Shown here one piece after another: positions 21,330 to 32,706 of a stretch of 64,000 nucleotides of DNA. Under the pieces are notes generated by a model. The model ran no database searches and was not told where the DNA came from. It saw nothing but the letters and a program-made list of their open reading frames with translations. The stretch is from NCBI GenBank assembly GCA_008000375.1, contig SMOI01000105.1, positions 1-64,000 of the forward strand. Reading direction: 5' to 3'. A program made the translations under genes and the position numbers. This DNA comes from Poteriospumella lacustris. Its lineage: Eukaryota; Sar; Chrysophyceae; Chromulinales; Dinobryaceae. Position 1 is the stretch's first letter. Each line of letters begins with the position of its first letter.

Positions 21330-23213
21330 ATGAGTGCTGCGGCGTTCCAACCTCAAATCATTCTTCTTCGTGAAGGTACCGACACGAGTCAAGGCAAGGC
21401 GCAAATCGTGTCGAACATCAATGCTTGCCAAGCTGTAGCGGAGACGTTGAAGACGACGTTGGGTCCTCGTGGTATGGACAAGTTGGTCTTCGATGGCCGC
21501 ACGACCACGATCTCCAACGACGGCGCGACGATCATGCGGTTGTTGGACATTGTGCACCCGGCGGCGAAGACGCTGGTGGACATTTCGATGGCTCAGGTAC
21601 GAAGCAACGATGATGCGATATGGGCAGGGACAACAGACTGACTGTGCATGTGTTGATGATGTCTACAGGACGCAGAGGTGGGCGATGGCACGACGTCGGT
21701 GGTGCTGTTGGCGGGCGAGATTCTGAAGGAGATGAAGGACTTCGTGGAGGACGGTCTGCATCCTCGCGTGATCGTGAAGGGCATCCGCGAGGCGTTGAAG
21801 AACGCACTGCAAACGATCAGCGAGGTGTCCATCACGTCGGACGACGAGTCGTTCCGCTCGCTGTTGGAGAAGTGCGCGGGCACGGCGTTGAACTCGAAGC
21901 TGATCGCGCGTCAGAAGTATTTGTTCGCTCCGATGGTGGTGGACGCAGTGACGATGTTGGACACGAACATGTTGGACCTGAAGCTGATCGGCATCAAGAA
22001 AGTGGTGGGCGGCTCGGTGACGGACTCGACGCTGGTGCAGGGCGTGGCGTTCCAGAAGACGTTCTCGTACGCGGGCTTCGAGCAACAGCCGAAGCATTTG
22101 GCGCAACCGAAGATCTTGTTGCTGAATGTGGAGCTGGAGTTGAAGTCGGAGAAGGAGAACGCCGAGGTGCGCATCACGGACCCGTCGCAGTACCAGTCGA
22201 TCGTGGACGCGGAGTGGCAGATCATCTACGAGAAGCTGGACAAGTGCGTCGCGTCGGGTGCGAAGATCATTTTGTCGCGCTTGCCGATCGGCGACTTGGC
22301 GACGCAATATTTCGCGGACCGCGGCATTTTCTCAGCGGGTCGCGTGTCGAACGACGATTTGGATCGCGTGGCGAAGGCGACGGGTGCGACGGTGCAGTCG
22401 ACGGTGTTCGGCATCACGGACAAGGTGTTGGGCCTGTGCGAGACGTTCGAGGAGCGCGGCGTGGGTGACGAGCGGTACAACTTCTTCACGGGCTGCCCGA
22501 AGGCGAAGACCGCGACGATTTTGCTGCGCGGCGGCGGAGACCAGTTCTTGGCCGAGACCGAGCGCTCGATCGTGGACGCGTTGAACATCGTCAAGCGCAC
22601 GCTACAGTCGCGCCGCATCGTGGCCGGCGGTGGAGCGATCGAGATGGAGATCGCGTCGCGCATGAAGCAGCACGCGCTGACGATCTCCGGCAAAACGCAG
22701 TTGATCGTGTTGGGCTTCGCGCGCGCGTTGGAGATCATCCCTCGCCAGTTGGCGGAGAACGCCGGTCTGGACGCCACCGACATCTTGAACAAGCTGCGTC
22801 GCGACCACATCCACGGCAAAGCGAACACGGAGAACGCGCGCTGGATCGGCGTCGACGTGCTGCAAGACGCGTCGGTGTTGTACGCGTCGGACTCGGACGC
22901 GACGTCGTCGTCGGGCGTGTGCAACACGCTGGAGCGCGGCGTGTGGGAGCCCGCCACGAACAAGTCGAACGCGTTGGCGGCCGCGGCAGAAGCAGCATGC
23001 GTGATTCTGTCGATCGACGAGACAGTACGCAACCCGCAGTCAGAGAAGCCCGGAGCGCCGTCGCAAGGCGTGGGCTTGGGCCCCGGCGGCGGAGGAGGAC
23101 GCGGCGGACGGATGGTGTCGGAGGCGATGGGCGGCCGCGGCATGGCGGGCATGATGGGTCGCGGCGGCGGACGACGCGGCGTGAACTACTTCAAGGGCAA
23201 GGGCGGCGCCTAA
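21330..23213 (+). CDS. CCT7: T-complex protein 1 eta subunit (CCT7), left copy
   Basis: Exons 21330-21596 and 21669-23213, 603 residues; intron of 72 bp. The start is [18 protein letters not shown], which aligns with the eta subunit N-terminus. Group II chaperonin motifs are present: [30 protein letters not shown] and, in the C-terminal equatorial part, [10 protein letters not shown]. The C-terminus is about 60 residues longer than in animals and ends in a Gly/Arg/Met-rich tail ([13 protein letters not shown]). CCT folds tubulin and actin in the cytosol. An apparently identical gene lies tail to tail on the other palindrome arm. Codons are strongly GC-rich compared with the flanks, as expected for high expression. 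Confidence 0.95.
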
Positions 23214-23313
23214 GGAAGCAGAGGCGGCGGCGAGAGCGGCAACGGAGCGAAGAGCGGCGAGGCGGAGGCGTAGGTGCCAGCGGCGTCGGGAGATCGCGTC
23301 GCGGGCGGCGGGT

Positions 23314-23666
23314 GGACAGTGATGGTTGGTGTCACGTGAGGCGATTGCAGTGTGAGACATTTGTATCTAAACGGAGTTAACTACATTTCAAACCCTTTCT
23401 CCTCGCCCCTGTTCTGCGTTGTTCCGTGTTCTAAAGTCGCGTGGGAGTCCATCGATAGTGCCGCTGTTCGTCGGCGATCTGTTGCTGACGGTGGGGGCGG
23501 ATGTGGCAGGTCGCTACACAGACGATGGGAGGTGCAGAGACGAACCGCGCAGAGACGAAACAAGCTGCGGAGGAGGGTGAGAGAAAGTGTCATTTAAGGT
23601 TCCTAGTTAAATACAAAATGAAAATCGCACCGCTTTGCTTCGATGAATGTGTCCACTAACCAATCA
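23314..23666. other. Unique spacer of the CCT7 palindrome
   Basis: This 353-bp segment separates the two arms and must hold the ends of the two convergent CCT7 transcripts or their terminators. It is not itself palindromic. No gene was recognised. Confidence 0.7.
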
Positions 23667-23766
23667 ACCCGCCGCCCGCGACGCGATCTCCCGACGCCGC
23701 TGGCACCTACGCCTCCGCCTCGCCGCTCTTCGCTCCGTTGCCGCTCTCGCCGCCGCCTCTGCTTCC

Positions 23767-25650
23767 TTAGGCGCCGCCCTTGCCCTTGAAGTAGTTCACG
23801 CCGCGTCGTCCGCCGCCGCGACCCATCATGCCCGCCATGCCGCGGCCGCCCATCGCCTCCGACACCATCCGTCCGCCGCGTCCTCCTCCGCCGCCGGGGC
23901 CCAAGCCCACGCCTTGCGACGGCGCTCCGGGCTTCTCTGACTGCGGGTTGCGTACTGTCTCGTCGATCGACAGAATCACGCATGCTGCTTCTGCCGCGGC
24001 CGCCAACGCGTTCGACTTGTTCGTGGCGGGCTCCCACACGCCGCGCTCCAGCGTGTTGCACACGCCCGACGACGACGTCGCGTCCGAGTCCGACGCGTAC
24101 AACACCGACGCGTCTTGCAGCACGTCGACGCCGATCCAGCGCGCGTTCTCCGTGTTCGCTTTGCCGTGGATGTGGTCGCGACGCAGCTTGTTCAAGATGT
24201 CGGTGGCGTCCAGACCGGCGTTCTCCGCCAACTGGCGAGGGATGATCTCCAACGCGCGCGCGAAGCCCAACACGATCAACTGCGTTTTGCCGGAGATCGT
24301 CAGCGCGTGCTGCTTCATGCGCGACGCGATCTCCATCTCGATCGCTCCACCGCCGGCCACGATGCGGCGCGACTGTAGCGTGCGCTTGACGATGTTCAAC
24401 GCGTCCACGATCGAGCGCTCGGTCTCGGCCAAGAACTGGTCTCCGCCGCCGCGCAGCAAAATCGTCGCGGTCTTCGCCTTCGGGCAGCCCGTGAAGAAGT
24501 TGTACCGCTCGTCACCCACGCCGCGCTCCTCGAACGTCTCGCACAGGCCCAACACCTTGTCCGTGATGCCGAACACCGTCGACTGCACCGTCGCACCCGT
24601 CGCCTTCGCCACGCGATCCAAATCGTCGTTCGACACGCGACCCGCTGAGAAAATGCCGCGGTCCGCGAAATATTGCGTCGCCAAGTCGCCGATCGGCAAG
24701 CGCGACAAAATGATCTTCGCACCCGACGCGACGCACTTGTCCAGCTTCTCGTAGATGATCTGCCACTCCGCGTCCACGATCGACTGGTACTGCGACGGGT
24801 CCGTGATGCGCACCTCGGCGTTCTCCTTCTCCGACTTCAACTCCAGCTCCACATTCAGCAACAAGATCTTCGGTTGCGCCAAATGCTTCGGCTGTTGCTC
24901 GAAGCCCGCGTACGAGAACGTCTTCTGGAACGCCACGCCCTGCACCAGCGTCGAGTCCGTCACCGAGCCGCCCACCACTTTCTTGATGCCGATCAGCTTC
25001 AGGTCCAACATGTTCGTGTCCAACATCGTCACTGCGTCCACCACCATCGGAGCGAACAAATACTTCTGACGCGCGATCAGCTTCGAGTTCAACGCCGTGC
25101 CCGCGCACTTCTCCAACAGCGAGCGGAACGACTCGTCGTCCGACGTGATGGACACCTCGCTGATCGTTTGCAGTGCGTTCTTCAACGCCTCGCGGATGCC
25201 CTTCACGATCACGCGAGGATGCAGACCGTCCTCCACGAAGTCCTTCATCTCCTTCAGAATCTCGCCCGCCAACAGCACCACCGACGTCGTGCCATCGCCC
25301 ACCTCTGCGTCCTGTAGACATCATCAACACATGCACAGTCAGTCTGTTGTCCCTGCCCATATCGCATCATCGTTGCTTCGTACCTGAGCCATCGAAATGT
25401 CCACCAGCGTCTTCGCCGCCGGGTGCACAATGTCCAACAACCGCATGATCGTCGCGCCGTCGTTGGAGATCGTGGTCGTGCGGCCATCGAAGACCAACTT
25501 GTCCATACCACGAGGACCCAACGTCGTCTTCAACGTCTCCGCTACAGCTTGGCAAGCATTGATGTTCGACACGATTTGCGCCTTGCCTTGACTCGTGTCG
25601 GTACCTTCACGAAGAAGAATGATTTGAGGTTGGAACGCCGCAGCACTCAT
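23767..25650 (-). CDS. CCT7: T-complex protein 1 eta subunit (CCT7), right copy
   Basis: Exons 25650-25384 and 25311-23767. The translated protein is identical to the left copy across all 603 residues, and the intron is identical too. The two genes converge with 553 bp between stop codons. Duplicate CCT subunit genes are not needed for the ring, which takes one eta subunit, so the second copy may only raise dosage. If the palindrome is an assembly product, this gene does not exist separately. Confidence 0.88.
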
Positions 25651-25980
25651 TGTGAATGAATCGATTCCCAATAGGTACGCAACCAGAATACAATCAAGAT
25701 ATGACAATCGCCACGAATGACTCGCCCACAACCCATCGATGCAAGCCAACAATTCGAAAAACAGGACAAAACCGATCGAAGAACAAAAACATTCGAAATC
25801 GCAGTGGCGACACGTCTCCGCAGGGACAGTGTCTCGCCCGCTGGGTCTGCTGCTGCGGTGAGGGCCGCACACAGCGTCGCCCAGATGACCAGATGGCACC
25901 AGAGTGGGGTGAGGCGTTTCATATTTCGACCGACGTCTCCTCCGGGTCGGATGATCGTGGAGGTGGATCGCGGGTCACGA

Positions 25981-26247
25981 GTTCCCAGCGATTCTATTCG
26001 TTCCTGCAGCTCCTTCGACAGGCTTGATACAGCAAAACAAACACATTCACTTGACGAATCAACAACCTCAAGCCTGAGAGAGAAGCTCCGCCTTCTCTTT
26101 TTCTTTTTGTTTTGCCCATCGTCCATCGTGGTTCCCAGCCTTCCTATGCATTGTTCGCGCTCCTTCGACAGGTTTGATACAGCAAAACAAACAAACTTGA
26201 AACCAACCTCAAGCCTGAGAGAGAAGTCTCGCCTTCTCTTTTTGCAT
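25981..26247 (-). repeat. Tandem pair of the short dispersed repeat (right)
   Basis: These are inverted counterparts of the left pair, about 25981-26115 and 26130-26247 on the minus strand. Each unit reads GTTCCCAGC..CTCCTTCGACAGG(C/T)TTGATACAGCAAAAC on the plus strand, followed by CAAGCCTGAGAGAGAAG and CGCCTTCTCTTT. Differences from the left pair include indels, so these units have drifted since the duplication. Confidence 0.72.
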
Positions 26248-26334
26248 TCTTTCGCTATATCAATTGTAGCACTTGGTAAATTGTACCTGCAGTCGCAATT
26301 TTGTCAAATTCAGTTCCCGAAATGCACAGTGTAC

Positions 26335-26450
26335 TGGCCTTGTCGGAAGAAGAAGCAGCTGTCGATTGAACCTGTCTCGCTTCAAATATGTTTTACACAG
26401 CTTCTCTAAGGAAGTCAGATAAGCGGTCGAAGAAGACGTCGTACGCCCCG
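26335..26450 (+). pseudogene. Relic of an IMPACT C-terminus (right)
   Basis: Plus-strand sequence with GAAGCAGCTGTCGATTGA, then a CGCTTCAAATATGTTTTACAC block and a GATAAGCGGTCGAAGAAGAC tail. It mirrors the left relic and the genuine IMPACT 3' end (EDKRSKKT). Frames are broken and the EEHGFC block is largely lost. Confidence 0.5.
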
Positions 26451-26683
26451 AGACATACGCAGCGGTGGGTTTCGATGGCAGATCGTTTCCGCACCCACCA
26501 CCAAACCATCTACGATGACGACCTGGTACTTCCATTCATGATACTATGCATAGTCTGTGGCAGCGGGTCGCAACTTTAACTTAATTAACTTAATTAGATC
26601 CCATTAGAAAGGTTGATCGCGTGCATGGCAGGCAATCGTTGCAACTGAGTCGCCGTTATCCCTCACCATTGGACTGGAATGTA

Positions 26684-27482
26684 CTATAAATGATGGGTCT
26701 TCCGCCGTTTGGGATCTTGAGGAGTTGTGTCGCGTCGTTCAGCCTGTGGAGACCGTACACTTGCAGGTTGTGCCAAGACGAAGGACGCGAGATGCTGGTG
26801 ACTGCTTTGCTGGATCGCTGACCGCTTCATGCCTGATGTGCTTGGCTGAGGAGACGCCACAGCCGACGAGGGAACTGCTTCATGCAAGGTCTCTCCAGTA
26901 CTCACTGTGGGAATCCCACTCGAGATCCCCAACAGCCTCTCTACTTCGTTCAGCCGGAGGACCAAATCCACCAGAACGTGTTGTACCTGCACAGCCGAGA
27001 CACAGCGAAACTTGAGAGACGTTTTGTCTGAGGATGGAAACCAAGAGCGGCAATACCTTTGCAATGTCTTCGACAACGGTACTGCCATGGTGTGGGACTG
27101 TTTGATTTGCGAACTCATCGTCTCTGCCGCACTGTCCAACATCCACTTTGCCCAAGTGGAAGGTGTCCAAGCGATCGACATACAGCGTAAACTTGTCCCG
27201 CAAAGCATCTAAACTTCGCGGCGTAGTAATGTACTGTTTTCCGATAACTTGGACACATTCCGTGCAGAGTAGGTTGTTGAACGTTGCGCCTTTGTCGAGT
27301 CGCTCTCTGCTCGTGTGTAGTGTCTGCTCTGGAGCAACTTTGTTGGTGACACCGGAGAAGGTCACCGTTTGCAGCTCATCGTGTGAATATACCAGTGAAA
27401 GTGAGTCTGCAACAATATTTCGACAGGTAGAACATGAAAATACCCTCAGAGCGTTGTGCTCCGAAGACGTCTGGCTCATCAT
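26684..27482 (-). CDS. Mis18-like centromere protein
   Basis: Exons 27482-27057 and 26986-26684 (242 residues; intron 70 bp with GTATTG donor). The N-terminal Mis18/Yippee domain has two zinc-binding pairs: VFSCSTCRNIV near residue 15 and LLCTECVQVIG near residue 72, followed by YITTPRSLDALRDKFTLYVDRL, a diagnostic Mis18 stretch. The second exon supplies a coiled coil (VQHVLVDLVLRLNEVERLLG), then a Ser/Pro-rich basic tail ending DPKRRKTHHL, which looks like a nuclear localisation signal. Mis18 proteins prime centromeres for CENP-A loading. The first-exon frame also continues past the chosen donor, so the splice is inferred from coil continuity. Confidence 0.85.
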
Positions 27483-27832
27483 TATCGCACTTCGTAACCA
27501 CTGAAAAGGTCGCAGAATCGAGCAAACACCGTGTTTTCTTTCGACTTCGGACCAGAATTATCACCAATTCCTGAGGATATGCGAGCATAAATATGGCTTC
27601 GGTCCTTCTATGCCATACACTCTGTATATCCCTGTGCAGAACCTCCAGCTGCCCAGCGCTGCCAACGGTTCGAATTGAGTCGTCGTCGTCATCGTGACAA
27701 TTATAGCCGTTTCGTTTGTTCACTGCCAGCCGAGCCAAGAGCGAGGCGATGGGGCTGCCGGCGGAACGAACATCGAAAATCCGAAATCGAGGACACAGAC
27801 GGTATCACTATTGAATAGTGACCATTGCAAAG

Positions 27833-28180
27833 ATGCCAGGACATGGACAAAAGCCTGCACCGCAAAAGGCGGTGAATCCCGAAGCACGATTGCAAGCCAG
27901 TGTTGCGCGAGACTTGAAACTGCGGGGCTTGGAGGAGCACGCGCGCCATCAGTCCATTGCAGTCGAGGTCGCTCGTTGGGAAAACACTTTGAATCAAAAA
28001 GACGAACGAGCAAACCGCAAGCGTCGTGAGGAACAAATTTTGGAAGACTCGAAAGTCGCGCGCATCAACAACACCTCGCAACGACGACAGCGGCTCGAAG
28101 AGCTGTATCAAATGGATGAATTGCGATACGAAGCGGAACTCAATGCGAAAGGCTTGGCTTTCCGTCGCGAGCGTCTGTAA
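27833..28180 (+). CDS. CFAP141: Cilia- and flagella-associated protein CFAP141-like
   Basis: Single exon, 115 residues, from the ATG at 27833 (MPGHGQKPAP). Highly charged and helical, with the conserved C-terminus YEAELNAKGLAFRRERL typical of the C1orf189/CFAP141 family. Members are microtubule inner proteins of ciliary doublets. It is divergent from the Mis18-like gene (350 bp between starts). Together with the EMAP-like gene at 57.5 kb it implies a flagellated life stage. Confidence 0.78.
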   Translation: MPGHGQKPAPQKAVNPEARLQASVARDLKLRGLEEHARHQSIAVEVARWENTLNQKDERANRKRREEQILEDSKVARINNTSQRRQRLEELYQMDELRYEAELNAKGLAFRRERL

Positions 28181-28528
28181 ATAGCAGATAGCGGACAGCC
28201 GCCAGTCTCTTCCCCCACTCCCTCCACTGTACAAAGCACTTCACGATCGTCCGCCCGTGCCCCACAACCAACGGGCGGGCGGGCGTCCGAACCTCCTCGA
28301 TGTTCAGCCAACCAACCTTACGTGCGTAAATTCATAATGAATTAGCAAATGATGCAAACCTCAACGAGCGAGCTCCGCCTCGCTCCTGCGGCGGTGTTAC
28401 TGTGTCTCCCCTGTCCCAACTCACGTTGCCAGCGCCGCCGCAGCTCACGCTACAGCGCTGCCGCCGGCACTACCATCTACCACGACTATAGACTACGACC
28501 ACGAGCACGTCGCTACGACTGCGACACC

Positions 28529-31500
28529 TCATCCCGACGGCTTCTCCCGGAAATACGGATTTTGCGACGGTTGCCGCCAACTGGACGAGGAGCCGGCGTT
28601 GTTGCTGTTCACGCCGCCGCCGTGTTTCTTGTGACTGTTGTTGTTCCCGTAGCGATTCGCGGCTCCTCCGTGATGAGGACCGCCCCGGCTACCGCCAGCG
28701 TGTAACGATGACGTCGTGGCGTCTCCCGTGGCGGGCAACGCGCCGATGACCGGCATCGCCGCGTACGAGAAGCTCTATCGCAGCGACCAAACAGCGCAGG
28801 GGCAACGCGTTAGAAGAATCAATCAGCGCCACAGCACATCGGAGGGCTCGTACCTGTGGGGCTCCAGCGTTGCTGCTGGACGAGACCGACGCCGACGCCG
28901 ACGTCGACGTCGACGCGGGTTGACGTCGGCCGGCGCTGTTGCCGCGGACGGCGCTGGTCGCCGATGTGGTCGACGCACCCGCAGCGCTGGCCGCCGCCGC
29001 ACTGGGCGACTGGCCGCGTGTTTTCGACGAGCGGTTCTCGGTGGACGCGGACACGCCGGCAGTAGAATTCGCCGAGGACGAGGCGCCCGCCGCGTCCCCT
29101 AAGCCCGCCAAACTGGACTGCTGCGCGGCCATGACGCGGTAATGCTCCTCCCGCACCGCGGCGGCTTGGTCGTCGCTCGACAGCCACCCCACCTCCTTCG
29201 CCAGTTGCAGCTGCGACACAGAACACACAGAACACACAGAACACACGCGTAAGACAGACGATGGGCACCGTTGGGGGGAGAGACGCGGAGTGTGGCACGT
29301 ACCGTTTGCTCGACGACCTCGCGGTTCTCTCCCGCCGCGACGTTGCTCGATTGGGCCGCGCTCGCGTCGCTGCCTCCGGCGGCTTTCTTCGACGACTGCT
29401 CCTTCGCGAGGCCCTGCTTCACCAGATACGCGTGCAGGTCACCGGCGCCCTCGCCGTCTTCACCGTCGTCGTCCTCGTCGTCGTCGCCGCCGCCGCGGGG
29501 CAGTTTCGACAGCAGCATCGCGTCGTGATCGCGCTTGTTGCTGCCGCCGCCGCTGCCGCTGCTGCTGCCCTGTTGGTTCAGCTGCTGCTTCTTGCTGCGT
29601 ATCTTGCCCGCCAGATGGTAGATCTCTTCGAACGTGCGGGGGATCGTCGGCAGCGTGTTGTCGTCCGCCGCACCGGCGGCAGCGGACTCGGTCGCGTGGG
29701 CGCTGACGTCCACCGACGCGGCCACCGACGACGGCTGGCCGAAGGCGATGTTCCGCAGCTCCTTCTCCAGGCCGATTTTGCCCTCGAGCGACTTGTACAA
29801 CGACTCGAGACTCTTCGACACGCGGACGTCGCTGTCCTGCGGGTGAGCGATGGTCAGCGCCGCCGTCGCGTGGGCGGTGAGCGAGGCCGACGACGCCTTC
29901 GACGACGTCGGTTTGATCGCCTCGAAGATCAGCGGCGACCACGACGCGACGGGACCCAGCGTCGCCACGTCCATGTCGATCAGGTGCACCGGCGCGTCGC
30001 CTGTGGCGACGTTCTTCGCGGCGTTGGCCGGTGTCGCGGCGGCGCCGGTAGCGGCGGCGGCGGAGGTGGTGGTGGCGGCGGTCGTTGTGGCGCCGGCGGC
30101 GTCGATCAGGCGCTCGGTGTTCTCGTCGATCTCCTCGTCGACGTCCATGTGCCCGCCGATCGTCTCGCGGCGCTCGTCGCCCGCCTCGTCGAACTGCGCG
30201 TCGCTGGGGCGACGCTGCTGCATCGGCGTCTTCCACCCCGCGCGACGGAACATCTCGTGCAGCGGCAGCACGGGGCTCTGCGCGGCGAACGACGACGCGT
30301 TGCCGATCGTCGACATCGACGAGGACGCGACGGAGGACGTCGAGGACACGTTGCTGTTGTGCTGGTGGATGTTCGTCAGAATCGACATCGTCGAGACGCC
30401 AGCGGCGGCGGCGGCGGCGGTGGAGGAGGAGGAGGAGGAGGACGAGGCAGCGGCCGACGGCGTGAACGACATGATCGACGGCGCCGAGGCGGCGGTGGAG
30501 GTCATCGCCGCGGCGACGGCGGTGCGCTTGTTGCTGCCCGTTGACGCGACCAACGACGCCGTCGCCGACGACACCGTCGCCGGTGCGACCGCGGCCTCCC
30601 AACTGCCGCCCAGCGCCGTGAGAATCACCGCGGCGATGTCGTCGAGGTGCTCCAGCGCGTACGGCGTCAGGATGGCCAGGGCCTGCGACGCGATCTTGTC
30701 GCGCAGGTCTTGCAGCGACCGAGGCGCGACGAGGGCGACGCGGACGAGCTCGGCGTTCGACAGGACGAACAGGACGCTCTCGTCTTCGTCGCGGGCGCGT
30801 TGGTCGCGCCAGTCCCACAGCGCCGTGATGATACGTTCTTGGGTCGGCGTCAACGTCGTGGAGCCGTTCATGGCGCGCAGCAGCTTCGTGTCGAGGGCCA
30901 GCAGGGCCTGGTACCCCTCGGGGTCGAAGGCGGGCTTCACATACACGTTCAAACACAGGCGCTTCGAGCCGGCCAAGACGGCTTCGATGTAATCGACGGA
31001 ACCGCCTTCGCTTTCGTGGCGGGTGTTGTAGGCCTCGGTGACGGTGGGCGAGGCGGCGTTCCACAGGTCGCGGCGCATCTGGTCGAAGATGTACAGCAGA
31101 TACATCGTGTCGCACCGCGCGTACTGCAGCATGTCTTCGCCCAACGGTCGCTGGCGCCAATCCGATAACTGATGCGTCTTGTCGAGTGTGACGCCGCAAT
31201 ACACGCGGACCAAATGGGCGAGGGACAAGGCGGGAAACCGCAATTGCTTGGCCGCCAGATACGTGTCGAAGCAGTTGACGACGTACAAGCCCAAGTCGCG
31301 CTGCAGCCAGTAGATGTCGTTCTCGCAGCCGTGAAACACCTTCACGATCTTGGGGTTCGCAAAGATCTCTCCCAGCTGCCACAGCGACGTGCGCAGGGCC
31401 AGCGTGTCGACGATGTAGTCCTTCGAGCGCGACGACAGCTGCATCAAACACGTCAGACCCTGGAACGAGCGGATCGAGTGATGCTCCAAATCGACCGCGA

Positions 31501-32284
31501 TCTCTTTGCACGGCTTTAGCTCATCGATCAAACGATGCAAGGCGGATTCTGTATCGATCAAATCGTACGGCCGCAGACGATCGGGCATCGGCGTCTCGGC
31601 GGCTTTGGGCTTCTTCAACAGGTAGCCGGGGTACTCCAGACGCTGCAACTCAAACTCGTAGGGGTGCGAATAAAAACCCTGCGTGTTGTTCTCATCGGTG
31701 TATTGCACGACAGGCTTGTACTCGATACGCGCGTGGAATTTACGCGACAATTTCGGTTGAAAGACGGTGTCGCGGCGGTTGTCGATGGTCGACAGGAACG
31801 GCAGCTGAGGCTTGGGGATGTTTTTCATGTTTTCTCGAATGATACGCTCCTTATCGAAGAGCAGCGACTGTTGAATCACGGCTGAGGTCTCTTGTCCGAA
31901 CTTGTCGGCGTCCAGCCGGGAGAGAGTGCGTTCCGCACGCTCCAAGAGCATGTCGATGACGTCCACCACTTGCGAGTAGAAATACGGGTCGATTTCTTCC
32001 TCGTTTAGTTGTGTGGCTGAGGCAGCGTCCCCGTCCTTGTTGTTGCAATACGACAGCAATTGCTTCATGAGTTGAGTTGACTTCGACGACGTCGAGTCCC
32101 GCGCATTGCGAAACGCAGCAAACGATGCGTTATACTTGTAGTCCAAGCCACTCTTGGGCAACGAATTCGATTGCTTCGTTGTGGCGACGAGAGAACCCAT
32201 TAACATACGCAAAAACTGGTCATGGGAGTCTGTTTCCAACAAAACACTGTCCAGTGTTCCATCGTTGTTTGCCGGCGCAGCCAT
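28529..32284 (-). CDS. Exosome 3'-5' exoribonuclease EXOSC10/Rrp6
   Basis: Exons 32284-29303, 29210-28854 and 28774-28529 (1194 residues); introns 92 and 79 bp, the first carrying an AACACACAG repeat. The N-terminal PMC2NT-like part precedes a DEDDy exonuclease domain: EIAVDLEHH (D, E), FHGCENDIYWLQ (D), and YARCDTMYLLYIF (Y and D). An HRDC domain follows (LTPTQERIITALWDWRD, VLSNAELVRVAL). The C-terminal half is long, Ala/Ser/Thr-rich and low in complexity, with a conserved patch LQLAKEVGWLSSDDQ at the second exon start and a SFSYAAMP motif opening the third. Role: nuclear RNA trimming and decay with the exosome core. Confidence 0.93.
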
Positions 32285-32706
32285 GGTTCTTTCGCGCTAT
32301 TTCTCAAAAAGATCAACGCACGAGCAAGTTCGGCACAGAAAACCGAACGAAGAACTGCACAACGTCCGCAAACAATAATATAAGTGAGCTCTTTTTTCAA
32401 GCGAGTTGCCTGGCCAACAATCAAGGAGGGCCACTCTCGGTCTCGGTCTCTCTCACCGCGCCCAACACACAACGGCCAGCCAGCAATTCCAGAGTCTGGT
32501 GTTCTCTGGGTCACTTTGAGTGACACAGCAGCGTAAACAGAGAACGCGATGATGATGACGACGTCCATGGCGACGACGAGACGACGAGTGAGTTGATTGA
32601 GTCGGTAAAAACGGGCCATTATTCACAGTTGCTGCTCGATTCTCAATGCCAAATTCGAGAAGGAAGGTGTTCGTTATCATAATTGTTGACGTTGGGTTAC
32701 TTTTTT
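32285..32706. promoter_or_regulatory. Divergent intergenic region, EXOSC10 and aldo/keto reductase
   Basis: This 422-bp interval lies between two opposite start codons. No gene was recognised, and both promoters must lie here. No consensus element was picked out with confidence. Confidence 0.35.

Larger units (their letters stand above)
20490..23313 (+). repeat. Left arm of the CCT7 palindrome
   Basis: Inverted repeat; position x pairs with 46980 minus x. The inner part (about 21006-23313) matches its partner with no difference seen: exons, the 72-bp intron and the 5' flank match, and every open frame has an identical mirror. The outer part (20490 to about 21005) is clearly homologous to 25975-26490 but has substitutions and indels. 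The spacer between arms is 23314-23666 (353 bp) and is not repeated. Confidence 0.92.
23667..26490 (-). repeat. Right arm of the CCT7 palindrome
   Basis: Partner of 20490-23313. The arm-spacer junction is sharp: the arms agree up to GGGCGGCGGGT and then differ. At the outer side identity stops near 25975, where the right arm has extra bases (GTCACGAG against the left GACCGCGAT context). Divergence then increases outward, ending near a shared CCCCGAGACATA block at about 26450. Confidence 0.92.

Noticed and set aside
20935-21333. N-terminal extension of CCT7 upstream of MSAAAFQ
   Set aside because: The upstream frame overlaps the dispersed repeat, differs between arms by an indel, and the eta subunit normally begins near [11 protein letters not shown].
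27660-27690. tRNA-like GGTTCGAATT box
   Set aside because: The T-loop is imperfect and no acceptor, D-arm or anticodon arm can be formed around it.
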